From the NCBI GenBank assembly GCA_015501595.1, contig JADNRX010000147.1, positions 1 to 64,000 of the forward strand: DNA of 64,000 nt, given 5' to 3'. The stretch is from Hymenopellis radicata. Its lineage: Eukaryota > Basidiomycota > Agaricomycetes > Agaricales > Physalacriaceae. This document shows, piece after piece, positions 53,934 through 64,000 of the stretch. Every line of letters begins with the position of its first letter. Position 1 is the first letter of the stretch. Below the pieces are notes generated by a model. The model was not told the DNA's origin and did no database searches. It was given only the letters and a program-made list of their open reading frames with translations. Both the position numbers and the translations under genes were made by a program.

Positions 53934-56377
53934 ATGGCGTCCGTATATTTCCCAGCGCCTCGTCGCCAGCACCTACCACAATACTCGCCGGCGTCGATGT
54001 TGCCATCCGCTGTGCAAGAGAAGATGTCGCGACGGACGGGCCAATCGCGGGCATGGTTCATCCCAATAGCCATGCCTATTCCCGGTGTCCGCACTCGCGT
54101 CCTGCGTCTGTGGGTGCTTAATCCACAAAGACTACACCAATCAAGTATTTCGCGATTCGGCTACAAGCGGGGCTCGTGCTTGCTTGTGCTGGCGTTCCTA
54201 TGTCTGGTTCTGACGACGTGGGCACTTGCAAAAAGATTTGGAACCGAAGATAAAAATTGGCCGGCGCCGTTCATGGATCCCTCGACTCTGGTGTTTAGGC
54301 GGGAGGATCTCCAGAAGATATGGTTGTGGGAAATTGAGAGTGGACACTATCCCAGTCGGCGGAAACGTATGTACCCCCTGCACTTGTCTATCATTATGCC
54401 GACATCCTATCCCTACAGTGCCGGAAGGAGTGGGCCTCAGAGCAAACCCAACAAATCCCGCGCTTCCTGCTAGTGGTACACCATTACCCCCTCCTAGATA
54501 CCGACAGTCTCACGCTATTATCTCCACCACCACTACCGGAAGTGGATCACGTCGAGTTTATCTTGACATTCAAGCTCAACCTCCCAATGTCGCTTTCCCG
54601 CCGAGACCCGTTCCAGGAAGCGTTGCCGACCTCGATCTTGTCATGGATCATTGCGACTTTTCAGAGAAAAAGGTCAGTCTTCCTGTTGTCTCCTTATTTA
54701 CGTGTTTCCTGACGTGACTAGTATGTACGCGACTGCTTGGAGATGCTGAGAGTAGGGGCTGGATTGGACAACGCTAAACGCGTTCGAAGGGGCAAGCTGG
54801 ACGAGTGGAAGTACGTCTATCTCGAACAAGCCCGTAACGAAACCGACAAGCATCTGTTGGTTTCTCGGGAACTACCATCTACATTCACGACTATACAAGA
54901 AACGTCAGACCCTGACAGCGGGTTGTCCAAGCGACGCGGCGTCGATTGGGAATCACCACTCGTTCTCCCTGCGCCCCCTCCACATATACCCTACGCATCT
55001 CTCGACTCCCCATGTGATCCAGAAAGTCCTCGCGTGTTCCATATGTTCTGGACTGGCCCGTTCACCGACAAGCCGTACCTCGCTCTGCTTTCCTTCCTGT
55101 TCACCCAGAACACGGGGCTGCATACAAAGGACGAGCCTGTTGGCTGTCGACCCCAATTTTGGCTATGGATCAATCCCGGACCAGCCGCTGCAGTCCCAAA
55201 CCCCACGGCACTCAAAGACATGTTCGATGAGCTTAGGGCAAACCCTTGGGCGTCGCCTTTCCTCCATCCGCGCTTCGAGGACGTCATACAATTTAAGCTA
55301 TGGAATACGACTGAGCAGCTCGATGGTGTTCCTGAGCTTAAAGATGAATGGAGAAAACGCGAGACGTTGTTCAACTCTGGTGGACACATTATCAATGTTC
55401 CCTCGAAGAAACCAGATGAATCCACTAGCAGCGTCAATAGTGCTTCCAGCTCTGGAAGCGAGGATGATATGATCAACAGAACCGGCAGTAAATCGTCTTC
55501 GTCGTATGATCGACTGTCAGTCATCCTTTCTGATATGGCTAGGTTCATACTATGCCATCGTTTCGGTGGTATATATCTGGACGCCGACACCATCTTCTTA
55601 CGGGACTGGGAGGAGCTCTGGGGCTGGAAAGGCGCCTTTGCATATCGGTGGTCTCGTTTAGAGAAGTATAACACCGCTGTTCTGCATTTGAACAAAGGTT
55701 CGGCTCTTGGGACGTTCCTTTTCCGTACGGCGCTGAAGAACGACCTGGACTTTCATCCGATGACCGTGTCGAGATACACCAAGGATGCACATATGGAAGG
55801 TCTCCTTCTGCGACTGCCAGACGCGTTATTTGATTCGGCTTGGTTGAACACGGAGTATTACCAGAGAGATCGGCCACCTCAGCCGTATTTCACAGAGTAA
55901 GTTCGTCTCACACCCGTATAGGAATCGTTCTGACCAAGTCATTAGTTTCGGCGATTTCTTTGATACTCCTTCACAAAGTAGTGCGGCCCCAGAGTCTCTA
56001 GGCTTTGACGGATTCTTCAAAGGAGCGTTTTCGTATCATTTCCATAATTATTGGTAAGTGTCCATTTGATTTTTGGTGGGATCACTGACAAGCTCTGCAG
56101 GTGGAAACCTTTCGATCCTGCACGTAATTGGCCAGATCTAGGCTCACGTTTCTTTGAAGGAGAACGCACGGCGAGGCTTGCCTTGAAGCGGGAACAAGAT
56201 AGCACGTCTGTTGCTGGCAGTCAGGTGCAGGAACAACAACAGCCTCTGGAGTTTGGCGAGGATAAGATTTCAGATGACCAACGAGATCTTGATTGGGCAA
56301 CCGTATTAAAACGGACGTTTGAATCGTACATAAGAGGGGAACGGCCTAATATGTACGGAGAGTGGTTACTGTGGTAG
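53934..56377 (+). CDS. Type II membrane glycosyltransferase with DXD motif
   Basis: Five exons (53934-54366, 54419-54672, 54722-55896, 55946-56053, 56101-56377) give 748 residues. The start is the ATG in GCCGCCATGG; upstream in-frame ATGs exist back to 53790. A signal anchor lies near residues 80-105 (CLLVLAFLCLVLTTWAL). The luminal domain has RVFHMFWTGPFTDKP, the sugar-nucleotide-binding LSDMARFILCHRFGGIYLDADTIFL with the DXD (DAD), and late HFHNYWWKPFDP. The pattern resembles GT32-like, DXD-containing sugar transferases of the Golgi. Donor and acceptor sugars cannot be told. Confidence 0.85.
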
Positions 56378-57802
56378 AAAAGGCGTCGCGCCAGTGACAG
56401 TCTAATCCGGGTGCGCCCTATGGACCACCCTTGACATATCGTATTTTTGACATAATTTATACACTTTTTAGCAGACCTATTCATGTATTTACGAGGATTA
56501 TGCGCACTGTTATGGCAAAGCTCTGGCGTAGTCTCGCATCCCTTGTGACAGAAGACCTAGCCATTTTCAGTGACGACACCACGACTCCGGATCAGCAACA
56601 GGATTTCAGCGTTCGGTCATTTCTAATCTTTCCTTCCGACCATGATCATGGTTTTCAAGGCTTTGTCGGGTTGTATCTGTCCAGAATGTTACGCCAACTT
56701 CCGACTCGGAGTCTTCATGCGATAGACATGCTGGCGCGGTCTGTACACTGGATCTTCTTGGTTATACGGACTTCCGTCGGCCGGTCTATCATTAGTGGCG
56801 CTCGTCCCTCTAGAGTCTAACCGCAGTTGTCCTTTTATCCTGTGTTGGTGTTTTTGGAACACGGTGTATAGATCATCCATCTATTAAGCGCGACGAACTT
56901 CGGAACAGCTGAAGCTTTGATGGATACTTCGGAGGCCCTCTATGCTCTCTGGCTTCTCATCTTCTGAAAATCAGGAATTGCCCTGTTTGATTGCTTGGTT
57001 GCTATTTTGTTTGAGGCAGTGGGTAATGTGTAGGTGTGTGTATCTCTCTCATCATGCTGATGAGTGATGTTTATTCGGACATCAGCTGGGGTGTTTGGGG
57101 CATCAGAGATTCGTTACCCACGTACAACCGACTGATTCGACCATTTAGTGCGGCGAACTGACGGAATCAAGATCACAGACTGTATTGATTCATTCCGATT
57201 GTGAGTTCGTGGCGACCGACTTGGACTAGTTGACCGAGTAACGCCTTTAGAGCCAGCAGAAAGGCGCGTCACATGCATGATGCATCTCAAACATTCACGC
57301 GTCCAGCCTTTTGTAATTGAGTTCCGGAGGCAAAAATGAATTGAATCATGCGCCTGACTCGACCTGGTAATTCCGTGGATGTAATGTTCACAAGACGAAA
57401 AGTTCATAGTTAGCCCCCCGACGATGAGTTCAAACCACTGAGTACTTGCCTTGTGGGGTCGTCGTTTCACAAGACTCGTAGTGTAGTTTGAAGAATGAAG
57501 ATCAGGGTCGCACGTGGCCTGTCAGTGTCACGGTCTCTAGACGACGAGGCCGTTTCCGGCACGTTGCTCCTTTTCTGCATGGACTCTTGCTGTGCTTTGC
57601 TCTGACAGTGATAGGACGGTCTGGCAGCCTGTGACGACCCGGAATCTCGCCTATCTTACCGTGAGGTGATGGAGTAAAGCCATCATGACGCGTATTTCTG
57701 ATTTTTCGCATGCAGGAACCAGCAGGCCGAGCGGTACCATTTGCCCGGACTTCTCGTCTGGATTGACTCTCCCTCCTACCATCACTCTCCCTTTCCTTCA
57801 CG
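56378..57802. other. Intergenic, no gene seen
   Basis: 1.4 kb. A plus-strand frame at 56431-56820 and minus-strand frames at 57114-57975 are open, but none shows a family motif, signal peptide or supporting splice sites. Confidence 0.45.
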
Positions 57803-60478
57803 ATGCGGTGGTCCTGGCTGGTCCGCTGTGCCCTCTGCGTCGCTGCCGTCGCTGCGCAGAGCAGCAGCAATAATGGCACTTCAGCGCAGTCATCATCATC
57901 ATCCACGCCGTCTCTATCGCTATCTGCCACGACGAGCTCAGTGACAATAACGACTACCTCCGCAATGGTGACCAAAACACCGTATTAACGACCGTTGTGC
58001 CTACTACTTTCAATGTCACCTACACTCCCAGCCGAACAGTGTCCTCGGCGTCCGCGACATCTTCTTCATCAGCATCTGCATCTGCATCTGCGACCCCCAT
58101 TGTGCTGGAGACTAAACTAGACCCCGCCTTTGGCGTTCTCGGCGCTATCCTCATCATTACTGGGCTTCCTAGCGCTTTCTGGGGTCATAAAAACAGATGG
58201 TACGTCTCCTCCATCCTCGTCACCGTGCCAATCTGACACTTATAACGTCATGTGAAGGAGCTCGTTTTTTCTGATTGGATTCTACACATTCTCCCTTGTC
58301 TGTTTCGTGCTTATCCTCAAGTTCGGCATTTTACCAGCTGTAAACCCACCGAGCAAGACGCTCCGGGGAATGTACGTCCTTGCTTGTTCAATTGCTGGCA
58401 TTGCCGGTGGCGGAATCGCCATCTTCTTCTGGAAGGCCGCACGTTACTGTATTGGCGCGTGGGGAGGTTTGGCTCTTGGTCTGTGGATACAGTGTTTCCA
58501 CAACGGAGGTGTCATTCCGACTGTAGGCATCCGATGGATCTTGTACATTGGTGCGTCTCGCGCCTCTACCCTGAAACTTAATGCTGATGTGTCAAAATAG
58601 GTTGTGCCGTCGTTGGCTTCGTTCTCTGCACGATTCCCAAGGTGTGTCAATACTCTTTTTTGGGTCCAATCGTCGGCGACTCATACACACACGTCCATAT
58701 TTATAGATTCACTACCATATACTTCTAATTTCCACGGCTTTCGTCGGCTCCTCCGCTTTGATGCTAGGCGTCGATTGCTTCACGACCGCGGGACTCAAGG
58801 AGGTGAGCTTATCACGTATTCCCATTGTGCCGAATAGAACTGACACTTCATTTTAGTTCTATGTATGGAATCTTGGTTTCAGCGCCCTGTTTCCGAAGTA
58901 TGTCGACAATGGGATCGCCTTTCCGGTCTCCCAAACCATGCAGATTGAGCTTGGCCTCATTGGCGCTATTGCGTTAATGGGATCGGCAGTGCAACTTCGA
59001 ATTCTCCACGTGCTGCAGCGTAAGCTCAAGGAGATCCAGCTCGAACAGAAACGACAGGACGAGGAAGCTGAAATTTCAGCTGCGGGCCGTTTCACCTCGG
59101 TTTTGAAGGAGCGTGAGGCTTGGGAAAGGGACCATGGGCATGATCGGGTTGACAGCGCGTATTCCAGCACACCGTTGATGAAGGATCATCACGACGGAAC
59201 TTCGTCGCCTGCCACTGCCGAATGGTCCGACCTGGGTGGAAAACGTGGACGTTACCATTCCAATGTTTCTGATTTCCTGGCTTCGCCTGTACCGGAAGAT
59301 GAACAGCTCCGTAGGGCTCATCGAGGAGGACTACAGAGTGCTGGTGCGCTACCGGCTTTGGATCTCGGGCTCGGGATACAGGATGATGTCCCAACATCGT
59401 TCATTGCCAAGGACAACGATACCTCCCCGAAGAAGCCTCTTACGGCTGCGGAGTTGGAGGATGTCAGGCGGAAGGAAGAACTGGTGGCAGAGATTCAGAG
59501 TATCCGGAAGTCTATCGATGCTTTGAAAGCCGACACGCCTACGCCCTCCTCAACCGCCCCATCTCGTCGTCCGTCTCTAACTTCACGGAGAACACTGAGC
59601 ATTGATGCGCAAAGCGCCCTTCTTCCCAGGTACAAGCTCATCTAAGGCCACCTCGCGCTGAAGCACCCCGAGGACGTGTGCAGAGCATGGAGCTCAGCGC
59701 ATTGGCCAACTCGAACATGATCGGTGAATCGATAAGCCGGCCCACCAGTGCGCCATTGCGGGATTTGGATTGGGATGCGTACGTCCAAGACCGGAAGCTG
59801 CTGCAACCGCCCGCTGGTGTGACTCCGCCGATCAATACTTCGCGGATTCAGATGTCTTCTGCTGTCGCAGATGCTCTTGAACAACGTAAGCGGCGAGAGA
59901 GCTCTATGGCGTACGGCACCGACTCGAGTGATGAAGTCCCGGTAGGGAAGCAGATTCACCGCCGCTCTCACTCTGCCGGTACCAACATGATGGGTCTTGC
60001 TGGTCCGTCTGGCGGTTCCAGCCCACCGCCGGCTCCTGTACAGATTCTCCCTCCGAAGAAGATCGCAGCTCCGCAGCCACAGAGACCGGCACAAGTTCGA
60101 ACCAGGACTTTTGAAGAACTCAACGAGCGGCATAGAGAAAAGATGCGCGATCTACAGGGGCCTGTCACGACCGCTCAACGAGAGGCAGCAGAGTTGGAGG
60201 CCGCCAAGCAACGATGGGAGCGAAGTAAAGCGTTGGAGAGGGAGGCAGTCACTCGGCGACAGGCTGAGAAGCAGGCCGAGTTTGAAAAGCGTGGACGCCC
60301 TTCGGCAGAGCCCGATGACAAGAGACGACGAAGTGGGAGCGCAGACAAGCTAAGTGGCAAACGTCTTTCGACAATGAAGGTGGAAGACTGGCAGAAATAC
60401 CAGACTTCCGCTGCGCCTGCTGGAGTTCCATTCCCAGACGGGCACAAACGTCGGAAGAGTCGGGATGCGCTTAGTTGA
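57803..60478 (+). CDS. TM198/TM7S3-domain multi-spanning membrane protein (two frame breaks)
   Basis: Exons 57803-58199, 58258-58550, 58601-58641, 58707-58802, 58857-60478. A signal peptide (MRWSWLVRCALCVAAVAA) and a Ser/Thr-rich luminal segment with VVPTTFNVTYTPS precede about seven membrane helices (FGVLGAILIITGLPSAFWG, GGLALGLWIQ, LISTAFVGSSALMLGVDCF, IELGLIGAIALMGSAVQL). A long cytoplasmic tail has coiled-coil (LQRKLKEIQLEQKRQDEE) and basic low-complexity parts. One base is missing near 57963 and another near 59630; restoring both gives 816 codons. The domain is widespread in fungi but of unknown function; TMEM198 relatives act in Wnt signalling in animals, which need not apply here. Confidence 0.85.
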
Positions 60479-61136
60479 GGGTGGACGCTTTCTTCTTCCA
60501 TGTTGTGATTTGGACAGACTCGATTTGTGGCTCATATGTGGTTTCTTCCCTCGATATTGGTATTCATATTCGCTCTTTTATTACAACTCAAGGACATGGC
60601 ATACATATACTATAAATTCAGCATTGCATATTAGTTACGATTTCTCATTCGGAAGAATTGCACGACTGTTGGATGTACAGACTTGGACTGTGCTTCGAAC
60701 AATATATAGATGAACCTTGATGAACAAAAATACCTCTGTCCAGTTGAGCGGGGTGGAAGTGCGGGGCAGCCCTGCATCGCGGTACGAGGTACGCTTTCTT
60801 GACAGACGTCCACAAATGTCGCTTTCAGCAGAGAATGCTATGGGAAGCGCTGCCTGGCCTGGAACGGTGTGCGTGTGCGTCCAACTTGGCTAGGCGGAAC
60901 GAGATGTACGGTGCTGACGTCATCGAGCGAGACGGAGGCTAAAGCACGTCCGAGACCGGTCACAGGGGTTTGAATCAAGTTCTTTAAAGCCCACGCCTGT
61001 CAATCTATTCAGTGAATCACTCTCTCCACCATCCCCGCAGCATATTCTATAGGTGAGTGCATTTTCTTATACTAGCCCATCCATCTAATAGTTCAAAGCT
61101 TTCTGCACCCCCCAAGGCGAAAGCTCGAGCAACATT
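60479..61136. other. Intergenic, no gene seen
   Basis: Downstream of the TM198 gene and upstream of the small hypothetical gene. Short frames only. Confidence 0.45.
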
Positions 61137-61740
61137 ATGGCCTCATTCCTCCAACGATCCAAAACCGCGCCATTGTCGCTCCAAAACTCACTCGAAGTCC
61201 GCCCGACTCTCCCCCGGTCGCTGTCTCACGAGCACCTCGCCTCCAAGGCTAAAAACACCCAAGCTGAGCAGCAGGACGGTGGCGCGCGCATCTGGGCCGA
61301 GCGCAGGAAAACAACAGCCGGCGACGAGCAGGAGGATCCTCTGAACCGCGGCCCGGGCGCGTTTTGGACGGGTCCCTCAGACGAGGAATGGAGCTGGATG
61401 AAGGAGCAGTCCAAGCAGGCTGATGTCGAGCTCAGCGAAGAGACCGTCGAGGACGTGATTCGCAACGAGGACAAGCTCGGCGTTCTCTCAGTCGGTAAGC
61501 CATTTGTTCCCCAGGTTTTCGTTACTCTGAGTAGGCTTCTGACCTTGCACTCATTCAGGCGGGCTATTCAAGTACTGGTCAGCCGATGACCACCTCATTT
61601 CGCCCTACTCCGACGAGGACGCCGTTGACATGGACTCGCTCTACCTCCATCTACGCTCCCAGCGAGCCAAAGTGCCCCGCTTCGACGCTGTTGAACTACC
61701 TCAGACAGGCAAATTTTCTCAACTTTTTCTTGTAAATTAG
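61137..61740 (+). CDS. Hypothetical protein, 179 residues
   Basis: Two exons (61137-61494 and 61559-61740), phase-consistent. No family recognised. The N-terminus is basic and Ser/Leu-rich (MASFLQRSKTAPLSLQNSLE), then a charged segment with FWTGPSDEEWSWMKEQSKQ and, after the intron, GGLFKYWSADDHLISPYSDEDAVD. Trp-rich conserved-looking blocks and clean splice sites support a real gene, probably lineage-specific. Confidence 0.7.
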
Positions 61741-62994
61741 GTTTAGGGTTACACTTGGCGTATAGGGTTATCCTCTTTTTTTTGGGGGACACGATTGTTT
61801 TTTTCTAGATTATTCCCTTCAGATTCCCTTCACTTTCATCTTCCGCTATTACGGCCTCTGTAGCATCAATACTTCACGACTACGACCAAATCTCATCTCC
61901 TGACTACATGGATCACAATTTTTGGGGATGTTCGCTATCGCGCCAATGGTGATCGCGTTCTGCGAAACTTTGGGGAAGGAACACGTCGCGTGATGAAAAG
62001 CGCGATAAGAGGAGTTCACGCGACTTAATGAGTATCCACTCCATTAAATGACTGATGTGTCGGGTAGAGGAGTGATAACGAAGAACCAAGGGCGCTCACG
62101 AGACACCTGCTATTCATACAATTGAGTCGTTCTGAATCGCGAGAGATCGTGAGTCGGATGTAGCGCATCAAGAAGGAAACGGTACTCACGCGACCGACAT
62201 GTTAGCTTCCGTGCAATTCCAAGTCAGCTTCTGAGCGCGGCCCAGGAGAAGGATGGGCGGGATCTGCGCTTCCATTCAGTGCCGCCAGTCAAATTGTGAA
62301 CGCGGTCATGTCGGGTGCGCCATAGCTTAGGAGGCATTGATTCAAAAGTGGTTCCATTACTGAGACTTGTTGCCTTGGGAACAGCGCTAGGGGTGTATGG
62401 CGGGAGAGGAGACTATCCTTGAATGGGTGCATCGCTTTTGGCCGTCTTCCAATTTGATCCATTGTCTCTGCATTCTTACAAGGCGGAAGACCCTGAACCT
62501 TAGTCGTAGTCTCGAACCAGCCGCTCGACGCTTGGTGAAGCGACTGGCATCGAGTCTACAGTTATTGCGGCGTTCCAGCGTGCCAAGTATTCAAAGAGAC
62601 CACGAACGCCTGGCTCCCAGCGCAAGACAAACCGGCGGGTTGTGGAATCGTCAGCGGCGTCGAGTGGCCCGACATGATATTGGTACTGGCGCATGATGCG
62701 GACAGGTGCTGAGCCTCATTTCGACGGAGTCCTCGTTCGAGGATACAGCAAGTCCCGAGTTGACACCGACTATCACGAATAGAGTAGCGTCCGCGAGGGA
62801 GAAGTAGAGAACATATCTCAATCGAGGTGTCCATCTCACTGGGCGTACAGTAAGATCAATAATTGAAGGCTGGAGTAACAAGCTAGATCGAATGTATAGT
62901 GCGTGGTGAAGACATCAAACGACATCGAACGACGTGCTTTAACCACTACTAAAGGCCCAGATCCATACTATATCGCTGATGTGCATCCATGATT
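61741..62994. other. Mostly gene-free; possible minus-strand fragment at 62500-62881
   Basis: The first 650 bp show nothing. On the minus strand around 62500-62881, one frame reads VGPLDAADDSTTRRFVLRWE then GVRGLFEYLARWNAAITVD to a stop, and another frame just upstream has a hydrophobic stretch (LRYVLYFSLADATLFVIVG). They could be pieces of a small or decayed gene, but I find no consistent start or splice join. Confidence 0.25.
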
Positions 62995-64000
62995 TTAGGG
63001 CACCAGAGCATTCTTGACAGTAAAGTCCGCTGCCTCTCTTATTGACGTTCTCCATTGCTCCGGTGACACCTTTGGACGATCCGCTGTAACCCATTTCTCC
63101 GCGAACCAAAACGTGGCGGACGTGTCCATTCCCAAAGAGAGGCTGAAACATAATGTAAGTTAAAGACTTAATCGTGTATGAAGAAATCACCATACTTGGG
63201 AAAATGACGAGCTTGCAAATGGGCGAGGATGAGATCAATGCGCATACCATATTCAATCATTTTCTCTCGATCCACTCTCCAATCACCACAGTTTCGAGGC
63301 AGGAAACAGAGTACCTTCATATTGTCTCCTTCCGCTTTCCTCTCCACCATCCGACACGCCTGCCATGTCCTGCAAGGCGATTGTCTGGATGTGTCGGGAG
63401 CGTAGAATAACGGAAAACACTTCGTTCCCATTGAAGAGAACGTGAGGGATGGCTGGGATCTGCACTGTGCTTTATCAGCTCTACACAAAGCTGTGCATCC
63501 CAGTAATCTGCCGATAAAGGAAGGTGGGGAACTTTTACAAAGGCTTTGGCGAGGAGCAGGAACGGGGCAGAGTCCCGTTCAACCAGAGTCATTGCAAAAG
63601 ACCGTCCCTGTTCAAGAGAGGTTATGGGATAGAAGACTGAGTTGAAGGCCTCTGCCGAGAGGAAGTCAGAGTGAAGGGTGAGTGCGTCCGTCAGACGGAG
63701 GGGCAAAATGACCTTCCACAGTGGGTCTTCACTGTGAGTTTTGTGAGACCCATAAATTCGGTACGTGCTACCGGCGGGCCAAATCAAGAACTTCTCTATG
63801 TCCTTCATACCCTCTAGAGGTTCCGTCAGTGAGATGATGTGCGATGTAAGGGAATTTGGCGGGGGCGAATCCGGAAGGCGCTCTGGTGATGTACTAGAGG
63901 GCTGGACGGCGCGCCTTTGTGAGCGAGGCAACGGAAAGTTGACGCTATACTCAACGCCAACTTGTGCCAGAGCGCAAAATGTGAAACCGGATCCCCGAAC
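62995..64000 (-). CDS. Protein of unknown function, 5' end beyond the window (frame breaks)
   Basis: The last exon is 63142-62995 (ends FTVKNALVP); the exon before it is 63196 and upstream, with the frame open to the window edge. Recognisable coding text includes MKDIEKFLIWPAGSTYRIYG, VILPLRLTDALTLHSDFLSA, VLFNGNEVFSVILRSRHIQT, VLCFLPRNCGDWRVD, MRIDLILAHLQARHFP and MDTSATFWFAEKWVTADRPK. No family recognised. The frame changes near 63470 (after CVELIKH) and near 63380 (before TWQACRMVERKAEGDN). The two shifts compensate, so either small assembly indels or decay are possible. Confidence 0.6.

Noticed and set aside
56431..56820. 129-codon plus-strand open frame
   Set aside because: No motif, no splice support, and composition like a 3' flank.
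57865..58028. Intron spanning the Ser/Thr-rich segment of the TM198 gene
   Set aside because: The phase does not match and the conserved VVPTTFNVTYTPS block would be lost.
59630..59646. 17-nt intron GTACAAG...CTAAG in the TM198 gene
   Set aside because: Far too short to splice; a single missing base explains the frame change better.
1..64000. CRISPR arrays, bacterial operons, riboswitches
   Set aside because: None seen; spliced genes and eukaryotic gene content make them unexpected.

Overview
The window is nuclear DNA from a filamentous fungus, most likely a basidiomycete of the mushroom-forming Agaricomycetes. Most genes carry many short introns (about 45-65 nt, donors GTRNGT, acceptors YAG). 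Gene content points the same way: a secreted fruit-body-type cysteine-rich protein, GPI-type small secreted proteins, an RNAi RNA-dependent RNA polymerase (RdRP), a domesticated reverse transcriptase (rvt), and a tyrosine-recombinase (YR) retrotransposon. I rebuilt gene models by hand from splice signals and reading-frame phase. In most genes the exon lengths sum to a whole number of codons.

Layout. 0-8.3 kb: succinyl-CoA ligase alpha, a mitoribosomal bS16-like gene with a zinc-knuckle extension, an intron-containing tRNA-Asp, a small hAT-like MITE, a secreted fruit-body-type protein, an ACBP-ankyrin protein and LSM5. 8.8-20.7 kb: a nested transposon block. Its backbone is one minus-strand YR retrotransposon (9531-20679) with the split direct repeats A1-ORFs-B1-A2-B2 typical of Ngaro-like elements. 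It was later hit by a 3.65-kb inverted-repeat-bounded segment carrying a dead phosphatase gene, by a hAT-like element in gag, and by a MITE that itself contains a MITE. A second tRNA-Asp sits 23 bp beyond its 5' end. 21-39.3 kb: importin alpha, a 2-hydroxyacid dehydrogenase, RPN2, COX13, two GPI-type secreted proteins, ribulose-phosphate epimerase, a MYND protein, an SCI1-like nuclear protein, a small unknown, a mitochondrial carrier and a P-loop NTPase. 39.4-50.5 kb: an RNA-centred block with an RdRP fused in frame to an SF1 (Hrr1/ZNFX1-like) helicase, an MRH4-like DEAD-box helicase and an rvt gene. 51.7-64 kb: pyruvate kinase, a DXD glycosyltransferase, a TM198-domain membrane protein, a small unknown and a gene running off the right edge.

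Main result: the 39448-45342 locus reads as one spliced gene of about 1711 codons joining the two enzymatic activities that fission yeast carries as separate RDRC subunits (Rdp1 and Hrr1). Its only defect is one in-frame TAA near codon 178. A second point is a hairpin conserved between two distant repeat copies (12713-12759 and 51008-51054) with compensating base changes. Several genes (LSC1, the bS16 fusion, the 2-hydroxyacid dehydrogenase, the TM198 protein, the right-edge gene) need one or more 1-2 nt indels to be read, while much longer genes need none. Assembly indels and real decay are both possible.
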